The notes beneath the pieces were generated by a model. That model had not been told where the DNA came from. It made no database searches and saw nothing but the letters and a program-made list of their open reading frames with translations. 64,000 nt of DNA, taken from positions 186,001 to 250,000 of the forward strand of contig CAKPIK010000001.1 of assembly GCA_934162365.1 (NCBI GenBank), read 5' to 3'. Position 1 is the stretch's first letter. Every line of letters begins with the position of its first letter. This document shows positions 51,927-61,100 of the stretch, piece after piece. Position numbers and translations under genes: made by a program. Source of the stretch: an uncultured Clostridia bacterium (GTDB taxonomy: Bacteria > Bacillota > Clostridia > TANB77 > CAG-508).

Positions 51927-54915
51927 TCAAGATATAACGATAGAAGCTAATAGTCCTGCAAATCAAAATTTAAGTTGGGGTAGTATTGGTATGATTGTAG
52001 GAGGAGTAGTTGTTGGAGTTGTTGGAGGATGTCTGGCATGGACAGGTGTAGGAGCGGTTGCATCGGCAAGTGGGTTTGCGGCAGCTGTTACAGCAATAGG
52101 AACAGCAGGAGGAAGTATCTTGTTGGGCGCTGCAGGTGTTGTGGCGGGAGGATATCTTGCTGTAAATGGAGTTGAAAACACAATAGAAAATTTATGTGGT
52201 GATTATGAATTACCATATATTGCATACACTCCATTTTCTATTTTCTCAAATCAAGTTCCTATATTTGATATAAACTTTTTTTCACCAACAGATTATTCAT
52301 CAACAAATACAGATAAAGTAGAAGATGTTGAAATAAAAAGCAATATAATTAGTGAATCATCTGCATCAATTCTTCAAGAAACAATTAGTTCATGGTACTA
52401 TGTATTAAGAAATACAGCAATAGTAGCTATGTTAAGTATATTAGTATACATGGGAATTAGAATGATTATTAGTTCTGCTTCAAAAGATAAAGCTAAATAC
52501 AAGCAAATGTTTATAGACTGGTTAGTTGGAATGTGTCTAATATTAACAATGCATTATATAATGATATGTATTGTTAACTTATCACAAAAAATAAATGGAT
52601 TCATATATCCAATGTGCCAAGAAAATATAATTGCATATTTACCACCGAATACAACAATAAAAATCCCACAAAAGATAGATGAATCAGGAAATATAATACA
52701 AGAAGCTAAAGAGATAACCTTAGAAAATAATGAACAAGCTAATGTACCTATTTGGAATACAAATCTTATTGGATATGCCAGATTAATTGCAGGAGGATTT
52801 GCTAATGGAGATGAGGCAGAAAGAGGACAAGTAATAACAAAAATTGAATATACTATAATTTATACTGTTATGGTAATATATACAATTATTTTCACAGTAA
52901 TTTATTTAAAAAGAGTACTATATATGGCATTTTTAACAATAATTTCACCATTAGTTGCAATGACATATCCATTAGATAAAATACACGATGGGCAAGCCCA
53001 AGGTTTTAATACATGGATTAAAGAGTATATATTTAATGCATTATTACAACCTTTTCATTTACTTATTTATACAATACTAATTGGTTCAGTTATGAATTTA
53101 GCAAGTAAGTATCCAATATACGCAATAGTAGCTTTAGGTTTTATTATACCAGCAGAAAAAATGTTAAAAAATATGTTTGGATTTAATAAAGCACAAAGTC
53201 CTGCTAGTATAGGAGCTATGGGAGCAGCAGGAGCTGGTATGATTATGTCAGGAATGAGCAAATTGTTGCATGGAGGACCAAAGAAAACAGAAAAAGAAGA
53301 AAAAGGAAAAAATGATAATATAAGATTTAAACCTGAAAGAAACAATGATGCAATTGATACATATGCAAGCGAAAATAGTAGTAATAGTTTGCCAGAAGCT
53401 ACAGAGGAAAGTCCAGTAAGGGGGATGATTGATAGAGATAATGAGGATTTTAATAATCCAGAATTTGACCCACATGAGACAGCCTATTTAGAAAATGATT
53501 TTAGTGAGAATATGCCAACATACAATGGAACAGAAGAAGAGAGACTACAAGAGCTCGAAGATATTTATAGGACGCAAGGATATGATGAAGAAGAAATTAA
53601 TCAAATGTTAGGAAATACACCGGATAGTAATAGTATAGTGGCTCAGGAAAATGAAAACAATAATATATTATCTAATCAAATAGAAAACAATAAACCTAAA
53701 TTAAAAAATAGAATTGGGAGAGGAATATTAGCAATAGGAGAAAGAAGTGCACATAGGTTTAAGAGTTCGAAACCTTTAAGAAAAGTTAGAAGAGGAATTA
53801 CATATGCATTAGGTGCTGGTACTCTGGGTATGATAGGTTTAGCAGCAGGGATAGCATCAGGAGATTTAAGCAAAACTGGACAATATGCAGCAACAGGAGC
53901 ACATGTAGGTGGAAGTGTAGGAAGAAAATTAGGAGATAGTATAGCAGCAAAAGGGAATACTGATATTGAAACTTTTAAACAAGGATATTATGGAACAGAT
54001 TATGAAGATAAATTAAGAGAAAAACAAATAAAAGAATGGCAAGCAGATCCAGAAAATATTCAATATTTAAGAGCTAGAGATGAAAATTATAGACAAACTT
54101 TGAGGGACGTTTATCCAGAATATGCAAGACAAGGATGTTATAATATAGAAGATTTTTGGGCAGCATATCAATTAGAAAAGAGTGGCTTAAGCCGTGCTAC
54201 TGCATTGTCAACTTATAAATTAGCAAAAAGGACAGGAGATATAACAACAAGCCCAGATGCAGAAAATAAATGGCAAACAAGGCTTGAACATGAATTTGCA
54301 AATTCAGAAGATATTGCAAGAGCAAATGAAGTAGACCAAAGACGAGTAGAAGAACAATATAGAGCTCAGCAAGATCAAATTGATGCTGAATTTGAATCAG
54401 AATACAGAAGAATGCAAACACAGGATTCAAATGAAGAGGAAGAACTTAGAAGGATAGAAGAAGAATACAAAAGTGAAAGAGCAAGATTAAAATTAGAATA
54501 TACTAGTAATTATGAAAATATAGAAAACGAAATGATAGATTATGATGCTCAACAAAAACAATTAGAATTAGATTATAAATTAAACCCAAGTGAGTTTACA
54601 GGTAATAAATATAATGAAAAATTTAAAGAACTTGCAAAGAAGAAAAAAGCTAGAGAAAGAAAACTTAAATTATTAGAACAAGAATATAAAGAACATCAGG
54701 ATGAACTTAGCAATGAATACCAAAATAAACATAAAGAGATTGAAGATAAGCAAGCTACAGCTTATAGACAACTTGCAATTAGTAAAAAAGCTAAATTAGC
54801 AGCTTTAGAAAAACAAAGAGAAAAGCAGATAGAACAAATAAAAGAAAATACTTCAGGAGCATTATCTAAAAAAGCTATAGAAAATATAAAACAATTTTAT
54901 GATAATAAAAATTAA
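51862..54915 (+). CDS. Second VirB6/TrbL-like membrane protein (main part of frameshifted gene)
   Basis: ~1010 residues. A Gly/Ala-rich hydrophobic stretch (~35-90), then WYYVLRNTAIVAMLSILVYMGIRMI, MFIDWLVGMCLILTMHYIMI and later helices nearly identical in plan to the VirB6-like protein at 44862. After a Gly-rich linker a long cytoplasmic part ends in ~250 residues of Glu/Lys/Gln coiled coil. The GTG at 51862 has no ribosome site; the true start is the ATG at 51711 after frame correction. Why two such proteins exist is unknown. Confidence 0.82.
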   Translation: MILHFFYGDTVLNTLQTTLYVDQDITIEANSPANQNLSWGSIGMIVGGVVVGVVGGCLAWTGVGAVASASGFAAAVTAIGTAGGSILLGAAGVVAGGYLAVNGVENTIENLCGDYELPYIAYTPFSIFSNQVPIFDINFFSPTDYSSTNTDKVEDVEIKSNIISESSASILQETISSWYYVLRNTAIVAMLSILVYMGIRMIISSASKDKAKYKQMFIDWLVGMCLILTMHYIMICIVNLSQKINGFIYPMCQENIIAYLPPNTTIKIPQKIDESGNIIQEAKEITLENNEQANVPIWNTNLIGYARLIAGGFANGDEAERGQVITKIEYTIIYTVMVIYTIIFTVIYLKRVLYMAFLTIISPLVAMTYPLDKIHDGQAQGFNTWIKEYIFNALLQPFHLLIYTILIGSVMNLASKYPIYAIVALGFIIPAEKMLKNMFGFNKAQSPASIGAMGAAGAGMIMSGMSKLLHGGPKKTEKEEKGKNDNIRFKPERNNDAIDTYASENSSNSLPEATEESPVRGMIDRDNEDFNNPEFDPHETAYLENDFSENMPTYNGTEEERLQELEDIYRTQGYDEEEINQMLGNTPDSNSIVAQENENNNILSNQIENNKPKLKNRIGRGILAIGERSAHRFKSSKPLRKVRRGITYALGAGTLGMIGLAAGIASGDLSKTGQYAATGAHVGGSVGRKLGDSIAAKGNTDIETFKQGYYGTDYEDKLREKQIKEWQADPENIQYLRARDENYRQTLRDVYPEYARQGCYNIEDFWAAYQLEKSGLSRATALSTYKLAKRTGDITTSPDAENKWQTRLEHEFANSEDIARANEVDQRRVEEQYRAQQDQIDAEFESEYRRMQTQDSNEEEELRRIEEEYKSERARLKLEYTSNYENIENEMIDYDAQQKQLELDYKLNPSEFTGNKYNEKFKELAKKKKARERKLKLLEQEYKEHQDELSNEYQNKHKEIEDKQATAYRQLAISKKAKLAALEKQREKQIEQIKENTSGALSKKAIENIKQFYDNKN

Positions 54916-54933
54916 AATATAGAAGGATTATTT

Positions 54934-55251
54934 ATGCAAAAAATAAAAGAAAATTATAAAAAAATAATAAAAATAATTGTGATAAGTATTATATTTTTAT
55001 ATTTAATATTTAGTATAATACTTCCTCAATTATCAATTAAAATTTATAAAAATAGTATGTTATTAATAATTGGGATAATTGTAACTTTCATTTTTTTAAT
55101 TATTGCTTTAAAATCAAAAGTTAATAAAAGAAAAATGAAAAAAATATTTATAGTTTTTAAAAATTTAATAGATAAATATATATTATTAAAAGCTGTAGTT
55201 ATATTAATAATCTCATTTGTTTTGAATAGATTCATTACTCAAATAATTTAA
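54934..55251 (+). CDS. Small membrane protein of the T4SS locus
   Basis: 105 residues with about three hydrophobic segments (~10-32, ~38-61, ~83-103) and basic loops (KSKVNKRKMKKI). Family not recognised. It begins 18 nt after the stop of the second VirB6-like gene and is probably cotranscribed. It may be a small accessory channel component. No cysteine or other motif suggests catalysis. Confidence 0.6.
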   Translation: MQKIKENYKKIIKIIVISIIFLYLIFSIILPQLSIKIYKNSMLLIIGIIVTFIFLIIALKSKVNKRKMKKIFIVFKNLIDKYILLKAVVILIISFVLNRFITQII

Positions 55252-55297
55252 TATTTTAATAGCATTTGGTAAACATATATTAAAGGAGAAAAAATAT

Positions 55298-56302
55298 ATG
55301 TTTATACCAGATGCTATTTTTTTTGAACCAAAATCATATGAATATGAATTAGGAAAAAGGTTATTAGAGAACTATAAAAAACAAAATATACCTATGATTG
55401 AAATTGAGAATCATAATAACATAGAACAAATGAGAAAAAAGCAAAATAAAGAATTTCCATATATGAAAAGGAACTTAGTTATTGCAACAAGAAAAACACA
55501 TAAATATGTTCCAAATCATAAAGTCTCAGACTTTCTTGTACCATATACCTCTTCTGGATGTATTGCAATGTGTATGTATTGTTATTTAGTTTGTAATTAT
55601 AATAAATGTGCATATTTAAGATTGTTTGTAAACAGAGAATATATGCTAGATAAAATAAAGAAAACTGCAGATAAATCAGATGAAAATTTAGTATTTGAAA
55701 TAGGTAGCAATAGTGATTTGATTTTAGAAAATACTATTACAGGTAATTTAGAATGGACCATAGAAAATTTTAAAAATCAAAATAAAGGAATGCTTACATT
55801 TCCAACAAAATTTGATATGGTTGATCCTATTTTGAATTTAAATCATAATGGAAAAATAATAGTTAGAATGAGTGTAAATCCAGAAGATATAATTAATAAA
55901 ATTGAATTTGGAACATCAAGATTAAGTGGAAGGCTTGAGGCAATAAATAAATTAGTGGAAGCGGGATATATTGTTGGTATCTTAATTGCTCCAATAATCT
56001 TGGTTGAAAACTGGCAAGAATTATATGAAAAGTTACTACAACAGTTAAATGAAAAATTATATGAGAAAGCTAAAAAAGAAGTATTTTTTGAATTAATATT
56101 TATGACATATAGTTTTGTGCATAATGCAATAAATCACGAGGCATTTCCAAATGCAATTGAATTATATAACAAGGAAATTATGACAGGCAGAGGTAAGGGA
56201 AAATATGCATATAAACCAAGTGTAAAAGCAGAAGCCCAAAAATATATGGAGGAGCTTATGCATAAGTATTTCCCTAATAATGAGATTAAATATATTGTGT
56301 AA
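55298..56302 (+). CDS. splB: Spore photoproduct lyase
   Basis: 334 residues. The radical SAM motif CxxxCxxC is in SGCIAMCMYCYLVC and is followed by ...CAYLRLFVNREYML; EIGSNSDLI, FPTKFDMVDPILN and SVNPEDIINKIEFGTSRLSGRLEAI are SplB family blocks. The enzyme reverses the UV photoproduct of dormant-spore DNA in the germinating cell. AAAGGAG ribosome site. Length is normal. It forms one gene of the spore-related set with Spo0E-like and GerMN proteins. Expression by the forespore sigma G is expected but no secure site is seen. Confidence 0.95.
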   Translation: MFIPDAIFFEPKSYEYELGKRLLENYKKQNIPMIEIENHNNIEQMRKKQNKEFPYMKRNLVIATRKTHKYVPNHKVSDFLVPYTSSGCIAMCMYCYLVCNYNKCAYLRLFVNREYMLDKIKKTADKSDENLVFEIGSNSDLILENTITGNLEWTIENFKNQNKGMLTFPTKFDMVDPILNLNHNGKIIVRMSVNPEDIINKIEFGTSRLSGRLEAINKLVEAGYIVGILIAPIILVENWQELYEKLLQQLNEKLYEKAKKEVFFELIFMTYSFVHNAINHEAFPNAIELYNKEIMTGRGKGKYAYKPSVKAEAQKYMEELMHKYFPNNEIKYIV

Positions 56303-56309
56303 TTATCAT

Positions 56310-56350
56310 AAACTTACCTTTTACGAATACAATTCGTATAGGTGAGTTTT
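56310..56350 (+). promoter_or_regulatory. Hairpin covering the dacF ribosome site
   Basis: AAACTTACCTTTTACGAAT and ATTCGTATAGGTGAGTTT pair along nearly their whole length. The right arm contains AGGTGAG, the probable Shine-Dalgarno of the next gene. It may also act as the splB terminator. Confidence 0.5.
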
Positions 56351-57595
56351 GTGTTTAAAAGAGTAATAAGTATAGGCATTATATTGATAATGTGTTTGAG
56401 TTATATAAATATAAGTTATGCGGATGATGAGATAGATACTGTAGATATTAAAGGAATTGATAAGGTCATTGAAACGGTGGCAGGGATTAATGATTTACCT
56501 AAAATTAATTCAAGATTTGCTGTTGTTTTAGATAGGAATAGTGGTGCAGTTATTTATGGAAAGAGTGAATATACAAAAACAAAAATGGCATCGACTACTA
56601 AAATTATGACATGTATTGTTGTACTTGAAAACACAAATTTAAATAATATTGTTGAAGTGTCTGCAAAAGCAGCTGGTACAGGAGGATCTAGATTAAAGTT
56701 TAAAAAAGGTGACAAAATAAGTGTAAATGATTTATTATATGGATTAATGTTGAGGTCCGGTAATGATGCAGCAGTAGCATTAGCAGAATATGTTGGTGGA
56801 AGCATAGAAGGCTTTGCTACTCTTATGAATAAAAAAGCAAATGAGTTAGGATTAGAAAATACTCATTTTGAAACACCACATGGACTAGATTCAGATAATC
56901 ACTATACAACACCATATGAATTGGCAAAATTAGCAAGTTATGCTTTGAATAATAAAACATTTAAAAATATTGTTGGAACTAAAAGCTGTACTATAAATAT
57001 AAATGGTGTTCCGAGGGCTATATCAAATACAAATGAATTATTGGGGAATTTAAATGGTGTATATGGAGTGAAAACAGGTTTTACTAATGGCGCTGGTAGA
57101 TGTTTGGTTACTTCTATTAAACGTGATAACTTAGATGTAATATGTGTTGTGCTTGGAGCAGATACTAAAAAAATAAGAACTGCTGACAGTGTTAAGCTTA
57201 TAGAATATACTTTTAAAAATTATACAAGTGAAGATATAAGTAAAAATATTGAGGAGGAGTTTGAAAAATGGAAAAATATCAATCAAAATAGAATTAATAT
57301 AAATAAAGGAATAAAGACAGACATAAAAATAGGATTAGAAGAATATAATATAAAAAAATATCCAATAAAAAACAACACAAGTCAAAAAATAAATGTGCAA
57401 ATAGATGTAAGCACAAATTTAGAAGCACCAGTAAAAAATGGGGATATAATAGGAAAATTAACAGTTAGTTATGAAGATAAATGTATATCGGAAATTAATA
57501 TAATTACAAAAGAAGAAATAAAGAAAAAAGGCATAGAAAACTACATATATGAAATTATTAAAAATTATAATAATTATTTAAAGCAAACAATATAG
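56351..57595 (+). CDS. dacF: D-alanyl-D-alanine carboxypeptidase (penicillin-binding protein 5/6 family)
   Basis: About 414 residues. GTG at 56351 (AGGTGAG upstream) is preferred over the GTG at 56342. A signal peptide ends near ISYA. All three active-site motifs are present: STTK (SxxK), SGN in RSGNDAAVAL and KTG in VKTGFTNGAGRC. The C-terminal ~130 residues fit a PBP5 family C-terminal domain. It trims pentapeptides in the wall or spore cortex. The ribosome site is masked by a hairpin (56310-56350). Symbol by family similarity; DacB is possible. Confidence 0.85.
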   Translation: MFKRVISIGIILIMCLSYINISYADDEIDTVDIKGIDKVIETVAGINDLPKINSRFAVVLDRNSGAVIYGKSEYTKTKMASTTKIMTCIVVLENTNLNNIVEVSAKAAGTGGSRLKFKKGDKISVNDLLYGLMLRSGNDAAVALAEYVGGSIEGFATLMNKKANELGLENTHFETPHGLDSDNHYTTPYELAKLASYALNNKTFKNIVGTKSCTININGVPRAISNTNELLGNLNGVYGVKTGFTNGAGRCLVTSIKRDNLDVICVVLGADTKKIRTADSVKLIEYTFKNYTSEDISKNIEEEFEKWKNINQNRININKGIKTDIKIGLEEYNIKKYPIKNNTSQKINVQIDVSTNLEAPVKNGDIIGKLTVSYEDKCISEINIITKEEIKKKGIENYIYEIIKNYNNYLKQTI

Positions 57596-57630
57596 GGTTA
57601 ATTTAAATTACAAATTATATAAACTTTTAC

Positions 57631-57660
57631 TTGACGAAAAGCGAAAAATCTGCTATTATA
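57631..57660 (+). promoter_or_regulatory. Promoter of the tRNA pair
   Basis: TTGACG (57631-57636), 18-nt spacer, TATTAT (57655-57660). Confidence 0.6.
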
Positions 57661-57677
57661 TTAATGTTATATTTAGT

Positions 57678-57753
57678 GCGGGAATAGCTCAGTTGATAGA
57701 GCGCTGCCTTGCCAAGGCAGAGGTCGCGGGTTTGAGCCCCGTTTCCCGCTCCA
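57678..57753 (+). tRNA. tRNA-Gly (GCC)
   Basis: A 76-nt cloverleaf with encoded CCA. Acceptor GCGGGAA/TTCCCGC, D-arm AGCTCAGTTGATAGAGC, anticodon stem CTGCC/GGCAG with loop TTGCCAA (anticodon GCC), T-arm GCGGGTTTGAGCCCCGT. All stems pair. Confidence 0.97.
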
Positions 57754-57767
57754 TTTTATCTTTATAC

Positions 57768-57842
57768 GGCGAGTTAGCCAAGCGGTAAGGCACGAGTCTG
57801 CAAAACTCTGATTCATCGGTTCGATTCCGATACTCGCCTCCA
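57768..57842 (+). tRNA. tRNA-Cys (GCA)
   Basis: A 75-nt cloverleaf with encoded CCA. Acceptor GGCGAGT/ACTCGCC, anticodon stem GAGT/ACTC with loop CTGCAAA (anticodon GCA), T-arm TCGGTTCGATTCCGA. It follows the Gly tRNA by 14 nt and is likely cotranscribed. Confidence 0.97.
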
Positions 57843-57844
57843 TT

Positions 57845-57881
57845 AAAAAAACTTACGAACAATTAAGTTCGTAAGTTTTTT
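57845..57881 (+). terminator. Intrinsic terminator of the tRNA pair
   Basis: AAAAAACTTACGAAC and GTTCGTAAGTTTTTT pair around AATTAA with a T-run. Confidence 0.9.
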
Positions 57882-57971
57882 GTTTTAAATCAAAAATGTA
57901 ATTTTTTCCATAAAAAAATCGCAAAAACCTTACGCAAGCCTGATTTATAAAAATCTTTTTTACATAATCTG

Positions 57972-58000
57972 TTGAAAAATAATTAAAAATGTTATATAAT
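57972..58000 (+). promoter_or_regulatory. Promoter of the adhesin gene
   Basis: TTGAAA (57972-57977), 17-nt spacer, TATAAT (57995-58000); it implies a leader RNA of ~170 nt. Confidence 0.75.
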
Positions 58001-58006
58001 TGTAAT

Positions 58007-58177
58007 ATATGGCTATTTTGAAAGTGTTAATCTGTGAAAAATAGCTTCCGTAGAGCTTTATAAAACAGCTTTGTAAAGCTCTTGAAATATGGGAAAATAG
58101 CCTATTGACTTATAATTTAAAAACCATTAATATATTATATATAATATATTAAAATATAATTCCAAGAGAGGTAAAAA
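58007..58177 (+). promoter_or_regulatory. Structured adhesin leader with competing stems
   Basis: GGCTATTTT (58011-58019) can pair with AAAATAGC at 58038-58045 or with AAAATAGCC at 58094-58102, but not both. Between them lies a 13-bp stem at 58052-58082 (AGAGCTTTATAAA / TTTGTAAAGCTCT). A 26-bp perfect palindrome (58127-58152) precedes the ribosome site AGAGAGG. The layout resembles a riboswitch or attenuator, but no known class is recognised. Confidence 0.5.
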
Positions 58178-61100
58178 ATGAAGAAGAGTAAATTATTAAA
58201 ATTATTTACAATTATTTTAGGAGCAATGATGTGTTTTGGCTTTAAAGAAACAAAAGCAATTGAAATCACATCCGCATTTAGTAATTTAACATTAAATAGA
58301 GCAAGTGTAGCTAAAGCTTCAAACGATAATTTAGATCAATCAAAAGTAATAGGAATAGTAAAAAACAGAGCTTCTGGAGCTTCATATCAATGGAATATTA
58401 CAACAGATGGCGGTGGAAATAATGTTTGGAAAGTTGCGCAATATTCTTCTTTAACTGCAACAACACCAAATTGGAAAGTAAAAGATGGAATGTATTGTTT
58501 GAATGCTAGAAGAGGATTTCAATCTTCTGGTGGAGAAATGACAGAAAAAAAAGGTGTTTACGATATTGAAATTAACATGTCAAACGAGACAAATAAAGAA
58601 AGAATTGGAAATTATGCAGGTGGAGATTTAATAAAAAATTATAACAAAATTATGTGGATTGCTGATAATGCATACATAGTAACAGGAGATGAAAATTATC
58701 AAACATCAAATGCATATAAAGCTTTTATGAAAAAAGCAGGGATAACTATTGACAGTGAACCATTATACAATTTAACAGAGGATGATATTGAAGTTGTTCA
58801 ACAAATGGCAATATGGTATTTTACTAACGAAAATGATAATGTATATCATAACAATAATTTGCCAAACCTTTATTTAAATGGTCATGAAATATCATCAATG
58901 ACTTTTGGAACAGATAAATATGGTAGAGCAATAACTGGTGCCAAAAGAGCAGAGAAAGCAAAACAGTTATATAATTATTTTATAACAGAAGCAAATAAAA
59001 ATGCAAATTATACAAGAAAAACACCAGTAATAAAAATAACTGGAGAAAATAGTATTATTAAAGAAAATACAAACGATTATACTGTTGGACCATATTATTT
59101 ATCTGGCGAAAATATAGAAACTGCAAAATCAATAGAGTTTAGCGTTAATAAAAAATACACATTACTTGACGCTTCAGGAAATGTAGTATCAGAAAATGAC
59201 TTCTCAAAAGTAATGAATAGTAATTTTTATTTAAGAATTGATAAAAGTGAAATAACAACAAGGACAGTTGTAACTATTGAAGCAACATACTTGTATGATA
59301 CAAGAGATTTAATATTCTCTACTAATACATCAGATCCAGAGGCTGTTCAACCAGTTATTATAATTAGAAATACAGAACATGAAGTACCATTAAGAATTGA
59401 AATACCAATTAATATAACTAAAGTTGAAGTAGAGAAAAAATGGGATGATGTTAATAATCAAGATGGTGTAAGACCTAGTTCAATAAAAGTGCAATTATAT
59501 AGAGATGGAATTGCTTATAGAGAAAGTGTAACTTTAAATGCTTCAAATAACTGGAGTTATACTTGGGATAAATTATTAAGTGGATATACATACACTGTAA
59601 AAGAATTAAATTCAAATAATATAGCAGTAGAAAACAATGAAAGTTTAAATGCAAACTACAAAGCAACATATGCTATATCAGGAGATAAAACTACAATAAC
59701 TAATACACACATTCCAGAGGTAGTATCAAAGACAGTAGTGAAAAAATGGGATGATGCTAACAATCAAGATGGAACAAGACCAAGTGAGATAGTAGTTAAG
59801 TTATTTAAAACTGTAAATAATGTAAAACAACAAATTAATGGTGAGATTATATTAAATGCTTCAAATAGTTGGACATACACATGGAATAATTTACCTAAAT
59901 ATGAAAATGGAAATTTAATAAAATATACAACTGAAGAAACAGTTCCAAATAATTATACAGTATCATATTCAGATGATACATTTACAATAACAAATAAATA
60001 TACACCAGGTACAGTAAATAAAACAGTAACAAAAGCATGGGATGATAACAACAACTCTGATGGAATAAGACCAGACAGTATAACAGTTAGATTATATGCA
60101 AATGATGTGCCTGTTGGAGAAGATGTTGTTCTAAATATGGCAAATAGTTGGACATATACATGGACGGGATTACCAGAAAAAGAAAATGGTGTAACTATTA
60201 ACTATACAGTAAAAGAAATAAAAATTGGAGATACAGTTGTAGAGAATGAAGTAGCAGCAGGATATCATATAAGATATGATGTAGATGCAAATGTAAGTCA
60301 AATTACTAATATACATGAACCAAATAAAACTTCAAAAACAGTAGTAAAAAATTGGAATGATGGCGACTATGTAAATAGACCAAAGGTAATAAAAATCCAA
60401 TTATATAAAAATGGTGAAGCATATGGCGAACCTATTACATTAACTGCTGGAGAAGATAATATTTGGCAAGAAAATGAATTAACATATACATGGACAGATT
60501 TACCATTAAAAGAAAATGGTGTAGAAATTAAATATACTGTAAAAGAATTAGATGAAAACGGAAATGTAGTAGAAAACAATCAAAAATATAACTCAGAATA
60601 TACAACAACATATAGCGAAGATACATTTACAATTACAAATACACATAAAAGCTTTGACTTAGCATTAAGAAAATTTATAACAGAAATAAGTGGAACAACA
60701 TATTCAAGAGAACCAGTAGTTGATACTTCAACAATTGAAACTACAGGAACAGCAACATATAAACATAGCAAACAACCAATAGCAGTACAAAAAGGTGATG
60801 TTGTAACATATAAGATAAGAGTATATAACGAAGGTGAAATTGCTGGATATGTAAATGAAATAACAGATCATTTACCAGAAAATTTATTACCTATTATAGA
60901 AGGAATAAATGGAATAGATGCTACAAAATATCAAGATGAAATTAAATTTAATCTTGATTGGGGATGGACATACACAGATAATGGAAAAACAGTAAAAACA
61001 ACTAAAACTTCAAAAGACAGTAGTGATACATATTCATTAATGGAAGGATATGAAACTGTTGAAGATACAAAACTTGAAGCATATGTTCCAGGATCTGACA

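Noticed and set aside
57632..57638. TGACGAA as a Spo0A box upstream of the tRNA genes
   Set aside because: It coincides with the -35 box TTGACG and has no tandem partner of good quality.
57895..57960. CGCAAAAACC...ACGCAAGCC looked like part of a c-di-GMP riboswitch
   Set aside because: The order, the GAAA receptor loop and the core stems are missing, and it lies upstream of the likely promoter.
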